Positions 17,641 through 25,829 of a DNA stretch of 64,000 nt are shown one piece after another; within the stretch, counting starts at the first letter, position 1, and every line of letters begins with the position of its first letter. Under the pieces are notes generated by a model. It was not told where the DNA came from. It saw nothing but the letters and a program-made list of their open reading frames with translations, and ran no database searches. The stretch is from contig NZ_CP047027.1 of assembly GCF_009797025.1 (NCBI RefSeq), positions 1,674,001 to 1,738,000 of the forward strand, given 5' to 3'. Origin of the DNA: Cellulophaga sp. L1A9 (GTDB lineage: Bacteria; Bacteroidota; Bacteroidia; Flavobacteriales; Flavobacteriaceae). The position numbers and the translations under genes were made by a program.

Positions 17641-18540
17641 TTAGCTTACCATATATTTCGGAAGCGTAGCAGTATCAAACTCTCCTTTATACAGCCATTC
17701 TGGAATATAATCACTTTTTACGTTAATTTTTATACCATTATCGTATGCCAAGGCAACTGCTCCTAAAAGACGCCAACTTATCCAACCATCTGAGTCGTTA
17801 CAGCGGTTATTTTTTTTTGTGTCATAATACGTTTTATGCCTAGTAAGTGCTTCTATTAATTGCGCATTAAAATCTTCTTCATTATTTCGTAAAAGCGCTT
17901 CGTATACAAATAACAAAGGCTCATATAAATAAGTTACAAATTCTATGGCAAAGCCTTCCTGTAAATAATCTCCAGAATCTGCGTTGGTAGATTTAATAGC
18001 ATCTATTAATAACTTCTCCCTTGTTTTGGGGTTAGAATGTAAACTACAAAGAAAATGGAGCATATTTTTATGTAATACTGTCCAACCTGCATCTGCCCGA
18101 TCCATAGCACTATCTGTAATACCTTCCAATACATTTAAACCTGCTTGGTCCCGTAGTACTCTAAAAATACTATAAGTATTTAACCAATCGGAAAAGCCCA
18201 TATTGCTTTTGTAGGCAACACCCATATGCTGTACAGGTTTGTCTCTAAATTGTACGGTTACTTCTGTACCTGCAGAGTATGCTAAATGATAAAAGGCTTT
18301 TGCTAAAATTTTGAAATAATGCAATGCTTTCGTCTGCAAGGCTCTGTCTTGGTTTGGGCAGGTTGCATATTTGTTAAAGTCATCTAAAATAAAAAATGCA
18401 AAAGTTCCTAGTGTATTGGATGAAACATCATTTTCGAAGCGTTCAAAAGAGTTTATTTCTAATTTATCAATTTTTCTATTGACATTATTTAAGTAACGTT
18501 CAAAATGCTCAGCGGGTATTATAGTTTTATTAATTTCCAT
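17641..18540 (-). CDS. Imm49-like immunity protein, copy 2 (diverged N-terminus)
   Basis: Middle paralogue, 299 residues from ATG 18540. From about residue 105 to the end it is almost identical to copy 1, including LEGITDSAMDRADAGWTVLH. Residues about 16-80 differ strongly: YLNNVNRKIDKLEINSFERF and GTFAFFILDDFNKY replace FLNNAQKRIYKIENEFFEIF and GTVTKHALDDFNKY. This local divergence within an otherwise conserved protein suggests altered specificity or import of a segment from another paralogue. The predicted role is as for the other copies: binding a cognate toxin, unknown here. A one-residue difference (N for Y in the ADSGDYL region) also marks it. Confidence 0.6.
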   Translation of the reverse strand: MEINKTIIPAEHFERYLNNVNRKIDKLEINSFERFENDVSSNTLGTFAFFILDDFNKYATCPNQDRALQTKALHYFKILAKAFYHLAYSAGTEVTVQFRDKPVQHMGVAYKSNMGFSDWLNTYSIFRVLRDQAGLNVLEGITDSAMDRADAGWTVLHKNMLHFLCSLHSNPKTREKLLIDAIKSTNADSGDYLQEGFAIEFVTYLYEPLLFVYEALLRNNEEDFNAQLIEALTRHKTYYDTKKNNRCNDSDGWISWRLLGAVALAYDNGIKINVKSDYIPEWLYKGEFDTATLPKYMVS

Positions 18541-18624
18541 AGACACGAGATGTTTTTTATAATTTTTAGGTAACCTATTTATTCTATCGCCTTTATACTT
18601 TTTACAGGCATAATAACCCCCGCT

Positions 18625-18647
18625 GGTGCGAGCGTCACGATCATACC
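18625..18647. repeat. REP-like palindrome, second spacer
   Basis: Same sequence as the element at 17412-17434, exactly 1213 bp away, so it was copied as part of the tandem unit. Confidence 0.55.
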
Positions 18648-18663
18648 CACAAAGTTTTTACAT

Positions 18664-18795
18664 TCAGTTATAATTTTAATAACTCCATAATTCAATAGGT
18701 TTGCTGTACTGTTTCCAAAACTGTCCCTTATGGACATTACTATTCTTATTACCGAATCTTTCCATCATTCACAATAGCCACTCTTTTCTACTTTC
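18664..18795 (-). pseudogene. RAYT fragment, second copy
   Basis: Duplicate of the transposase scrap at 17451-17582, shifted by 1213 bp with a few substitutions. It again ends in a stop after the K-P-I-E-L-W segment and has no start. It shows that the RAYT relic was in place before the array expanded. Confidence 0.7.
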
Positions 18796-18813
18796 TTAGG
18801 GGTTTTTACTATT

Positions 18814-18842
18814 GCTGGCACGAGCGTGACGCTCGCGCTAGC
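18814..18842. repeat. REP-like palindrome, second spacer
   Basis: Best preserved 29-base palindrome of the array: GCTGGCACGAGCGT, G, ACGCTCGCGCTAGC. It lies just downstream of the stop of immunity copy 3 in the transcript. Confidence 0.65.
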
Positions 18843-18853
18843 GGAGCATTCTT

Positions 18854-19753
18854 TTAGCTTACCATATATTTCGGAAGCGTAGCAGTATCAAACTCTCCTT
18901 TATAGAGCCATTCTGGAATATAATCACTTTTTATATTAATTTTTATACCATTATCGTATGCCAAGGCAACTGCCCCTAAAAGACGCCAACTTATCCAACC
19001 ATCTGAATCGTTACAGCGGTTATTTTTTTTTGTGTCATAATACGTTCTGTGTCTGGTAAGTGCTTCTATTAATTGCGCATTAAAATCTTCTTCATTATTT
19101 CGCAAAAGCGCTTCATATAAAAACAACAAGGGCTCGTATAAATAGGTTACAAATTCTATGGCAAAGCCTTCCTGTAAATAATCTCCAGAATCTGCGTAGG
19201 TAGATTTAATAGCATCTATTAATAACTTCTCCCTTGTTTTGGGGTTAGTATGTAAACTACAAAGAAAATGGAGCATGTTTTTATCTAAAGTATCCCAACT
19301 TGTTTCTGCCCGATCCATAGCACTATCTGTAATACCTTCCAATACATTTAAACCTGCTTGGTCTCGTAAAACTCTAAAAATACCGTAAGCATTTAACCAG
19401 TCGGCAAAGCCCATATTGCTTTTGTAGGCAACACCCATATGCTGTACAGGTTTGTCTCTAAATTGTACGGTTACTTCTGTACCTGCAGAGTATGCTAAAT
19501 GATAAAAGGCTTTTGCTAAAACTCGCCAGTAAAATAGTAGTTTAGTTTGCGAGGCTCTGTCTTGATTTTGACAGGTTGCATATTTGTTAAAGTCATTTAA
19601 AGCGTGTTTTGTAACAGTACCTATAGTATTTGTTGCAACACTTTTCTCAAAAATTTCAAAAAATTCATTCTCTATTGTATATATTCTTTTTTGAGCATTA
19701 TTTAAGAAACGTTCAAAATGCTCAGCGGGTATTATAGTTTTATTAATTTCCAT
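18854..19753 (-). CDS. Imm49-like immunity protein, copy 3 (first transcribed)
   Basis: Promoter-proximal paralogue, 299 residues from ATG 19753 (a TTG three codons upstream is less likely). Its N-terminus resembles copy 1, residues 88-104 (SAGTEV, KPVQHM) resemble copy 2, and residues about 118-170 are unique (FADWLNAYGIF, AETSWDTLDKN), so the array is a mosaic. The C-terminal block with IPEWLYKG is shared. It starts only 41 bp after the recJ stop, on the same strand, and so may be transcribed by read-through from recJ. Function is inferred from family resemblance only; no toxin, secretion or export gene accompanies it. Confidence 0.6.
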   Translation of the reverse strand: MEINKTIIPAEHFERFLNNAQKRIYTIENEFFEIFEKSVATNTIGTVTKHALNDFNKYATCQNQDRASQTKLLFYWRVLAKAFYHLAYSAGTEVTVQFRDKPVQHMGVAYKSNMGFADWLNAYGIFRVLRDQAGLNVLEGITDSAMDRAETSWDTLDKNMLHFLCSLHTNPKTREKLLIDAIKSTYADSGDYLQEGFAIEFVTYLYEPLLFLYEALLRNNEEDFNAQLIEALTRHRTYYDTKKNNRCNDSDGWISWRLLGAVALAYDNGIKINIKSDYIPEWLYKGEFDTATLPKYMVS

Positions 19754-19794
19754 AAATATCAAATTGTCAGGAGTGCAGGACAGCTTAAATTAAT

Positions 19795-21483
19795 CTACTT
19801 TATATCCCTCAATTTCAATTGCAAACTCACATTGCCTTGCCATTCATTTTCATCAATAGAAAAAACAGCGCTAAAGGGTTTTCTACCTGTTAACATGGGT
19901 AATTTATCACCTAAATTAAAACCAATTCCACCAATAGGGCCATAGCCATTTTGGGTAACCGCAAATTTTAAATGTTTCCCTTCTTCACCTACGCCCTTTG
20001 CATACCCAGAATCTTGAATATTTTCTGCCATAAAAACAGGCGTCATATTCTCCGGACCAAAAGGTTCAAACTGATTAATGATACGCATCAGTTTAGGCGT
20101 AATGTCTTTTATCTCGATGAGCATGTCTACTGCAATCTCAGGAATTAATAAATTAGGATCTATGGTTTCCGAAACTACTTTTTCAAACTGATGTTTAAAA
20201 TTATTGTACTGATCCTCTAGTAAAGTAAGTCCAGCTGCATATTTGTGTCCCCCGAACTGTTCTATATAATCTGCACAACCTTCGAGTGCATTATACACAT
20301 CAAAGTCTTTTACGGAACGTGCAGAAGCCGCCAACTTATCACCACTTTTTGTGAACACTAAGGTTGGTCTATAATAGGTTTCCGTAAGTCTAGAGGCTAC
20401 AATACCGATTACTCCTTTATGCCATGTTTCTTTATACACCACAGACGTAAAACCTTCTTCCTCTTTATTTTCAATAATCTGAGTAAGTGCTTCCTTCGTA
20501 ATTTCTTGATCCAACCCTCTCCGATCAATATTATATTTCTCTATCTCACCCGCAAACTTTTCAGCTTGGGCTTCATTAGTTTCCGTCAATAAATTAACAG
20601 CATGCTGCCCGTGTACCATTCTACCCGCAGCATTAATCCGTGGGGCAATTACAAAAACAACATCGGTAATGGTTAATACGGATTTTTTAATCTGATTGAT
20701 TATTGCCTTGAAACCAGCTCTAGGGTCTGAGTTTATCACTTTTAAGCCATAATAGGCCAACACTCTATTTTCACCCGTAATAGGCACAATATCTGCACCA
20801 ATAGCCGTGGCTACTAAATCTAAATAAGGAATTAAATCTTGAATAGTTTCTCCCTGTCTGGAGCCTAAAGCTTGTATCAATTTAAAACCTACCCCACACC
20901 CGCAGAGTTCATCATACGGATACGTACAATCACTTCTCTTAGGATCCAAAATAGCTATAGCGTCTGGCAAAGTATCACCAGTTCTATGGTGGTCGCAAAT
21001 AATAAAATCTACGCCCTTTTCTTTGGCATAAGCCACTTTATCTACCGCTTTTACCCCACAGTCTAAGGCTATTATTAAAGAGAAATTATTATCCTCTGCA
21101 AAATCAATTCCTTTATAAGATACGCCATAACCTTCTGCATATCTATCTGGAATATAGGTAGCCACATTGGGATAAAAAGACAATAAATACGAGGACATTA
21201 AGGCTACTGCTGTAGTACCATCTACATCATAATCGCCAAAAACCAGAATATTCTCTCCTTCATTAATTGCAGTTTCTATACGCGCTACCGCAATATCCAT
21301 ATCCTTCATCAAAAAAGGATCATGTAGGTCTGATAACTGAGGTCTGAAAAACAATTTTGCTTCTTCAAAAGTAGAAATGCCGCGTTGCAATAATAATTGC
21401 GCTACAAGATCTTCTACGTTTAAAGCACTGGCAAGTTCCTTAATTTTTTCTTCTTCGGGTTTGGCTTTAATCGTCCAGCGCAT
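19795..21483 (-). CDS. recJ: Single-stranded-DNA-specific exonuclease RecJ
   Basis: Full-length 562-residue RecJ. The DHH phosphoesterase motifs are in order: VFGDYDVDGTTAVAL (motif I), ALDCG (motif II), ICDHHRTGD (motif III, D-H-H), then the DHHA1 part with SARSVKDFDVYNALEG and QFGGHKYAAGLTL, and a C-terminal OB-like domain (about 455-560). It degrades single-stranded DNA 5' to 3' in recombination and mismatch repair. The start ATG at 21483 gives MRWTIKAKP, the usual beginning in Bacteroidota (W-x-x-K/P). It is followed directly by the immunity array. Confidence 0.96.
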   Translation of the reverse strand: MRWTIKAKPEEEKIKELASALNVEDLVAQLLLQRGISTFEEAKLFFRPQLSDLHDPFLMKDMDIAVARIETAINEGENILVFGDYDVDGTTAVALMSSYLLSFYPNVATYIPDRYAEGYGVSYKGIDFAEDNNFSLIIALDCGVKAVDKVAYAKEKGVDFIICDHHRTGDTLPDAIAILDPKRSDCTYPYDELCGCGVGFKLIQALGSRQGETIQDLIPYLDLVATAIGADIVPITGENRVLAYYGLKVINSDPRAGFKAIINQIKKSVLTITDVVFVIAPRINAAGRMVHGQHAVNLLTETNEAQAEKFAGEIEKYNIDRRGLDQEITKEALTQIIENKEEEGFTSVVYKETWHKGVIGIVASRLTETYYRPTLVFTKSGDKLAASARSVKDFDVYNALEGCADYIEQFGGHKYAAGLTLLEDQYNNFKHQFEKVVSETIDPNLLIPEIAVDMLIEIKDITPKLMRIINQFEPFGPENMTPVFMAENIQDSGYAKGVGEEGKHLKFAVTQNGYGPIGGIGFNLGDKLPMLTGRKPFSAVFSIDENEWQGNVSLQLKLRDIK

Positions 21484-21520
21484 AATGTGTTAAGTAACAT
21501 ATTTTAAAAAAGGTTGCTAT

Positions 21521-21572
21521 TGTCAGTTCGCGTATTTTTTGAAGCGTAGTGCAGAAAAATGTATCGAGAACT
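21521..21572 (+). repeat. Dispersed intergenic repeat, copy A
   Basis: Starts TGTCAGTTCG, has an A/T-rich middle with GAAGCGTAGTGCAGAAAA and ends GTATCGAGAAC. The same order of parts is found at 22985-23036 (inverted) and 23071-23126. The outer parts carry short TCGA-centred inverted motifs. It lies in the gap between recJ and the OsmC gene, which is otherwise empty. Confidence 0.6.
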
Positions 21573-21719
21573 TTTACTTGGTTGCAAAGGCTCTTGGTAC
21601 ATTCTTCTTATTAGTTGGCACTACAAATAAAGTACTTGGACTGAAATTGAAGATATCAAGTTCGTGTGGTTTTGAACTTGATACTTGAACTTAATTTTTG
21701 ATCTTAAGCTTCAATACTC

Positions 21720-22148
21720 TTATTTATTATGGAAAAACGTATTTATTTCTACCTCAGCAAACTGACGAAACATTTCCATTACGCCACAATATTTTTCTAC
21801 GGATAAATCTACTGCCCTTTGCAATTTATCTTCTTTAAGATTAGCGCCATGAAAATGATATTCTACCGCTACTTTATCATAAAACTTTGGATGCTCATCC
21901 GTCAAATTTGCAATGGTTTCAATATGAAATTCTTCTACGTCTAATTTCATTTTTTTTATTAATGCTGCTACATCCAATCCTGAGCATCCTGCAAGAGAAG
22001 AAAGCATTAATGCTTTAGGTCTGTACCCATTACCATCACCACCATCTTCTTTAGCAATATCTATTTTTAAACTATTCCCAGAAGGGTTATTACTTTCAAA
22101 GGTCATGTTGCCCAACCATTTGGTTGATATATGATTTGTTGTGCTCAT
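21720..22148 (-). CDS. OsmC/Ohr-family protein
   Basis: A 142-residue OsmC-fold protein when started at ATG 22148; a TTG twelve codons upstream would add a Lys/Arg-rich leader without homology. The segment LSSLAGCSGLDVAALIKK holds the first redox Cys (about residue 56), and VEKYCGVMEMF holds the second (about 122), the pair used by OsmC/Ohr enzymes to reduce organic hydroperoxides. VEEFHIE and YHFHG strands fit the fold. It is divergent from the AhpD-like gene 69 bp away, another CxxC peroxidase-type protein, which suggests a shared oxidative-stress role. Confidence 0.88.
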   Translation of the reverse strand: MSTTNHISTKWLGNMTFESNNPSGNSLKIDIAKEDGGDGNGYRPKALMLSSLAGCSGLDVAALIKKMKLDVEEFHIETIANLTDEHPKFYDKVAVEYHFHGANLKEDKLQRAVDLSVEKYCGVMEMFRQFAEVEINTFFHNK

Positions 22149-22217
22149 AATTTTTCGTTTCTTGTAAGGGATTTGATTACTCAAAAATACGATAAAAGAA
22201 TATAAACAGAGAACGAT

Positions 22218-22820
22218 ATGGCCTTAGTACAACCTTTAGATCCGAATCACGATAAAGAAACCAAAGAATTAGCAGAATTCTTTAATGAAACGCTGGGCTT
22301 CTGTCCAAATTCTGTGTTAACCATGCAGCACAGACCTGCAATTTCTAAAGCATTTATAAATTTAAATAAAGCGGTTATGGCTAATGAAGGTAGAGTTACT
22401 TCTGCCTTAAAACGTATGATTGCTTGGGTAAGTAGTAATGCCACAGGATGCCGCTATTGCCAAGCACATGCCATTAGAGCCGCTGAGCGCTACGGAGCAG
22501 AGCAAGAGCAATTAGATAATATTTGGGAATACAGAACTCATGCTGCTTTCTCTGAGGCAGAACGTGCTGCATTAGATTTTTCATTGCAAGCATCTCAAGT
22601 ACCAAATGGTGTTGATGCCGAAATAAAAGAACGTTTATACCAATATTGGAATGAAGGTGAAATTGTAGAAATGCTAGGTGTTATTTCTCTTTTTGGCTAT
22701 TTAAATAGATGGAATGATTCTATGGGAACCACTATAGAAAATGACGCTGTTGAAAGTGCTGATCAATATCTAGGAAAAACAGGCTGGGAAAAAGGCAAAC
22801 ACGATGGATCTAAATATTAG
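22218..22820 (+). CDS. AhpD-like carboxymuconolactone decarboxylase family protein
   Basis: The 200-residue protein carries the AhpD signature: ATGCRYCQAHAIRAAERYG, with C-x-x-C followed by His three residues later (the C-x-x-C-x-x-H proton relay) in the alkylhydroperoxidase/CMD fold. It should be a peroxidase-related thiol enzyme of the cytoplasm. The C-terminal part with YLNRWNDSMGTTIE is typical of the longer AhpD-like family in Bacteroidota. It is divergently transcribed from the OsmC gene. A TTGATGG triplet repeat begins right after its stop codon. Confidence 0.88.
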   Translation: MALVQPLDPNHDKETKELAEFFNETLGFCPNSVLTMQHRPAISKAFINLNKAVMANEGRVTSALKRMIAWVSSNATGCRYCQAHAIRAAERYGAEQEQLDNIWEYRTHAAFSEAERAALDFSLQASQVPNGVDAEIKERLYQYWNEGEIVEMLGVISLFGYLNRWNDSMGTTIENDAVESADQYLGKTGWEKGKHDGSKY

Positions 22821-22841
22821 TTGATGGTTGATGGTTGATGG
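22821..22841. repeat. Three tandem TTGATGG units
   Basis: Exactly three copies of the heptamer TTGATGG directly after the stop codon of the AhpD-like gene. Slippage-prone short repeat, outside coding sequence. Confidence 0.8.
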
Positions 22842-22984
22842 TAATTTAAAAAATTTAGACCGAAAAGCAAACAGAACTATTAAAACGGTCCACGTGTCAA
22901 TTTCAATAAAAAATGTGAGTTCCAGTGGTTTTTGTATGGCTCCATGTAAAAAGATAATATGGACAAACCCTAGGAACACGAATA

Positions 22985-23036
22985 CTTCTCGATACTAATT
23001 TAAAGCAAAAAAAGCTTAAAATTCACTCGAAGTGAC
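22985..23036 (-). repeat. Dispersed intergenic repeat, copy B (inverted)
   Basis: On the plus strand it begins CTTCTCGATAC and ends TTCACTCGAAGTGACA, which is the reverse order and complement of the other copies. The TCACTCGAAGTGA end is itself a palindrome. Confidence 0.6.
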
Positions 23037-23070
23037 AACAGTATTCAGATTAAAAATGAAGACACCACAG

Positions 23071-23126
23071 TGTCAGTTCCAACGATTTTTGTGTAGCGCA
23101 ACGAAATAAAAATAGTATCGAGAACC
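23071..23126 (+). repeat. Dispersed intergenic repeat, copy C
   Basis: TGTCAGTTCC, then TTTTTGTGTAGCGCAACGAA, ending GTATCGAGAAC. Same layout as copy A; inverted relative to copy B only 34 bp away. Confidence 0.6.
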
Positions 23127-23226
23127 GATGACAACAAAAAGTTTGAGCATGAAGTTTAGACTTGAAAGATAAATGCAAACAACAAGCCCTGCCTATTGGT
23201 GGGGTTTATTTCTTGTAAGAACATTC

Positions 23227-23802
23227 TTAATTGTTCAATATATCCTTTGTTCTTTTCCTTAATTCAGGTAAAACATCTTTTTCAAACCAAGGGTTTTTCT
23301 TAAGCCAAAATCTATTTCGAGGAGATGGGTGCGGTAGCGGAAAATACTTTGGTGTATAATTTTGATAAGATTTAACCGTCTCTGTTAAGTTTTTTCCTGC
23401 GGTATTCTTTAGGTAATATTTTTGAGCATACATCCCAATTAATATGACCAACTCAATATCTGGCATCGCTTTAAAAAGCTCTTCATGCCAAAGCGGGGCA
23501 CATTCTTTACAGGGAGGCAAATCACCTGTTTTACCTTTTCCTGGGTAGCAAAATCCCATTGGAATCAGTGCTATTTTTGTTTCATCATAAAAATCAGCAT
23601 CAGAAACTCCTAACCATTTCCTTAATTGTTTGCCGCTAGGGTCGTCCCAAGGAACACCTGTTTTATGAACTTTAATTCCTGGAGCTTGCCCGATGATGGC
23701 AATTTTTGCTTTAGGGCTTCCTGCAATAATTGGCCTAGGACCTAATGGAAGTTTATCAATACACACCTTACAATTTCTAATAGCTTTTAATAAATCTTCC
23801 AT
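23227..23802 (-). CDS. Uracil-DNA glycosylase family protein
   Basis: A 191-residue protein of the UDG superfamily. Motif 1 is IIGQAPGIKVHKTGVPWDD (about 34-52) with the G-Q-A-P-G loop. The later motif is PLPHPSPRNRFW (about 155-166), the H-P-S-x-R-N block that reads the flipped base. A C-x2-C near the N-terminus (CKVCIDKL) and another pair (CKECAPL) recall family 4 glycosylases with an iron-sulfur cluster, but the spacing is not convincing, so it may lack the cluster. It removes uracil or related bases from DNA, by family knowledge. The preceding lipoprotein gene on this strand ends 20 bp upstream. Confidence 0.88.
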   Translation of the reverse strand: MEDLLKAIRNCKVCIDKLPLGPRPIIAGSPKAKIAIIGQAPGIKVHKTGVPWDDPSGKQLRKWLGVSDADFYDETKIALIPMGFCYPGKGKTGDLPPCKECAPLWHEELFKAMPDIELVILIGMYAQKYYLKNTAGKNLTETVKSYQNYTPKYFPLPHPSPRNRFWLKKNPWFEKDVLPELRKRTKDILNN

Positions 23803-23821
23803 TGTAAATTTTAAACATTTA

Positions 23822-24376
23822 TCAGTCTACAATATCAATGGTCAATTCATTGTCGTTTGGTATTTCCTGTTCAGAGCATAGTGCTTTGTTTCTAGCATAT
23901 TCTTCTTCTGAAACGTCTACCCAGTAGGCATCTCCAAATAATTTAAATAAATACCGTTCATCTATATATTTCTGGTATTGATTTTCAATTTTTATAACAC
24001 GTACTTCTTCAATAGTATCATTGATAGTATCTCTAACTTCTTCGGTATAACTGTTTTCATTTAAGTAATGAATATAGACCCCTTTGTTACAAAAAAGAAA
24101 GTGTTTTGGCTCCCCAACACCAAAATCCCAATCTATACTTCCTTTATCCACAGCAACGCGGTATTTAAACCTATGGGAAGTTCCATAATTATGATTGGTG
24201 AATATCCCAAAAGAGGTTTTTTTAATGTCTGTTTTTTCAATCGTTAGGTGCATCCCGTTCGGCAGTATTTCACTCCTTTTGGTCACAGTTTCCTTTACCG
24301 TATCATTACATGCAGCAAATGAAACGACTACCGTAATTACAAGAAATATTTTGTAGAAAGAGCTATTCATAGCCAT
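23822..24376 (-). CDS. Lipoprotein of unknown function
   Basis: A 184-residue protein (or two fewer if the ATG at 24370 is used) with a signal peptide and lipobox VVSFAAC (Cys23). The mature part is acidic and Tyr/Asp-rich with beta-like alternation (RYLFKLFGDAYWVDVSEEE). I do not recognise the family. Its ATG overlaps the HopJ stop codon (TAATG), so it is translationally coupled to it and forms the end of the rsmI-hopJ-lipoprotein unit. Cellular location: outer or inner membrane, lipid-anchored, inferred. Confidence 0.7.
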   Translation of the reverse strand: MAMNSSFYKIFLVITVVVSFAACNDTVKETVTKRSEILPNGMHLTIEKTDIKKTSFGIFTNHNYGTSHRFKYRVAVDKGSIDWDFGVGEPKHFLFCNKGVYIHYLNENSYTEEVRDTINDTIEEVRVIKIENQYQKYIDERYLFKLFGDAYWVDVSEEEYARNKALCSEQEIPNDNELTIDIVD

Positions 24377-24720
24377 TATTTATATGTTAAAGCCATACCA
24401 TCAAAACTCAATCCTTCAAAGCCCGAAGCCATGAAATTTCTAATATTCTGATGTCCGTTACCTTCTGGATCCTTTAAGACATCATCAAAATAATAGGCTC
24501 CAAAAGCAGCTAAAGTCCCTTCTTTCGTTAATTTTTGATCGACTGCAAAAGCAAATAATTTACAAGAACCGGAGTTCTCACCTGCTGGGTTAGTCAATGT
24601 CCCGTTCGTGAAAGCTGTTGGCGTAAAATTATAATGCTGCGCTATAACTGCCATCGTTTCAGAAAATTCAATTTCTTTAGGGGTATTTTCTAATTTACTT
24701 TTAAACTCTGCTATCGTCAT
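24376..24720 (-). CDS. HopJ type III effector family protein
   Basis: The 114-residue protein matches what I recall of the HopJ family: the ENTPKEIEFSETMAVI start, IAQHYNFTPTAFTNG in the middle and a GNGHQNIRNFMASGFEGLSF block near the C-terminus. Despite the name, these short proteins are widespread in non-pathogens and probably cytoplasmic, with unknown activity. There is no type III secretion system in view. It overlaps rsmI upstream by four bases (ATGA), which shows tight coupling. Confidence 0.85.
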   Translation of the reverse strand: MTIAEFKSKLENTPKEIEFSETMAVIAQHYNFTPTAFTNGTLTNPAGENSGSCKLFAFAVDQKLTKEGTLAAFGAYYFDDVLKDPEGNGHQNIRNFMASGFEGLSFDGMALTYK

Positions 24721-25397
24721 TTCTCTTTTGTTTTTCCGGCAACCACAATAACAATCTCTCCTTTAGGCGGCTTATCTGTATAATGCTTTAAAACTTCTTC
24801 TGCGGTGCCGCGAATAGTTTCCTCGTATAATTTCGTTAATTCTCTAGAAACAGAAACTTGCCTTTCTGCTCCAAAATATTCCACGAAATTACTTAGTGTT
24901 TTTAATAATTTATGAGGAGATTCATAAAAAATTATAGTTCTTGGCTCTTCTGCAAGTAACAACAATCTTGTTTGTCTTCCTTTTTTAACGGGTAGAAAAC
25001 CTTCGAAAACAAACTTATCATTAGGCAAGCCACTATTTACTAATGCAGGAACAAAAGCCGTAGCTCCTGGAAGACAATCGACCTCTATATTATGTTCTAC
25101 GCAAGCTCTAGTTAATAAAAAACCTGGGTCTGAAATAGCAGGTGTACCGGCATCAGAAATTAAAGCTATAGTATCTCCTGCTTGAATACGCTTAACAATA
25201 TTGTCTACTGTTTTATGCTCATTATGCATATGGTGACTTTGCATGTGCGTAGACACTTCAAGATGCTGCAATAGCTTGCCACTCGTACGCGTATCTTCCG
25301 CTAGAATTAAATCTGCTTCTTTTAATACACGTATGGCTCTTAGTGTAATATCTTCTAAATTTCCTATTGGTGTTGGTACAATATAGAGTTTTCCCAT
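24717..25397 (-). CDS. rsmI: 16S rRNA (cytidine1402-2'-O)-methyltransferase RsmI
   Basis: The 226-residue protein starts GKLYIVPTPIGNLEDITLRA, the signature of RsmI, and carries AEDTRTSGKLL, SDAGTPAISDPG (S-adenosylmethionine site) and LPGATAFVPALVNSGL in the expected order. It methylates the 2'-OH of C1402 in 16S rRNA and works in the cytoplasm. It is somewhat shorter than the E. coli enzyme (about 286) because it lacks the C-terminal extension, which is common in Bacteroidota. The gene is coupled to HopJ. Confidence 0.95.
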   Translation of the reverse strand: MGKLYIVPTPIGNLEDITLRAIRVLKEADLILAEDTRTSGKLLQHLEVSTHMQSHHMHNEHKTVDNIVKRIQAGDTIALISDAGTPAISDPGFLLTRACVEHNIEVDCLPGATAFVPALVNSGLPNDKFVFEGFLPVKKGRQTRLLLLAEEPRTIIFYESPHKLLKTLSNFVEYFGAERQVSVSRELTKLYEETIRGTAEEVLKHYTDKPPKGEIVIVVAGKTKEK

Positions 25398-25406
25398 TGG
25401 GTAAAA

Positions 25407-25763
25407 TTACGGCCTTGCCTTTTTACCCGCAAAATAAGAAATTATTAATCCGATAAAGGCTAATAATGCAAATAAAAACTGACCATCATTAACTGCTATA
25501 TGTGCAAAAAAGGCTAAACCAATGTCAAAGAAAAAACCTGCGTACGCCCATTCCTTTAAAGATTTATTAAAATTACCAAATATGGCAATTAGACCTAAAA
25601 TTTTAGCAAACGCTAAAGGATATACTAGGTAAGGAGGATATCCTAGTGCTTCAAATGCACCCTGAATAGCTTCATGATTCAATATATACATCTGAATTGA
25701 AAACAGCATTATTGCAGTTAGCAACCCTGTTCCTATCCAATATATTATTTTAAAATTTTTCAT
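25407..25763 (-). CDS. DoxX-like membrane protein
   Basis: A 118-residue protein with four hydrophobic helices, a short DoxX-type protein (PPYLVYPLAFAKILG, then the KEWAYAGFFFDIGLAFFAH block). DoxX family members are small integral membrane proteins linked to thiosulfate metabolism or oxidative stress in other bacteria, but the substrate of this one is unknown. It lies 9 bp upstream of rsmI on the same strand, so it may belong to that unit. Confidence 0.75.
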   Translation of the reverse strand: MKNFKIIYWIGTGLLTAIMLFSIQMYILNHEAIQGAFEALGYPPYLVYPLAFAKILGLIAIFGNFNKSLKEWAYAGFFFDIGLAFFAHIAVNDGQFLFALLAFIGLIISYFAGKKARP

Positions 25764-25829
25764 AAAAAAAGACTGATTTATAGTTTAAGTTAAACTATGA
25801 GTCAGCCTTTATACGTGATACTTACAAAT

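Larger units (their letters stand above)
16428..19753 (-). repeat. Tandem duplication array, exact 1213-bp period
   Basis: Three gene copies start at 17327, 18540 and 19753 and end at 16428, 17641 and 18854, giving a period of exactly 1213 bp in both steps. The spacers (17328-17640 and 18541-18853) are nearly identical, including a transposase scrap and two palindromes, so the unit is gene plus spacer. Exact spacing with scattered substitutions suggests duplication by unequal recombination followed by divergence and gene conversion. Confidence 0.9.
22842..23226. other. Gap with two dispersed repeats and a weak hairpin
   Basis: No gene is supported here. It holds dispersed repeat copies B and C in opposite orientation and, near 23184-23207, an imperfect AAACCCC.../...GGGCTT hairpin on the minus strand that may be a remnant terminator. 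On the minus strand this lies downstream of the uracil-DNA glycosylase family gene. Confidence 0.5.
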
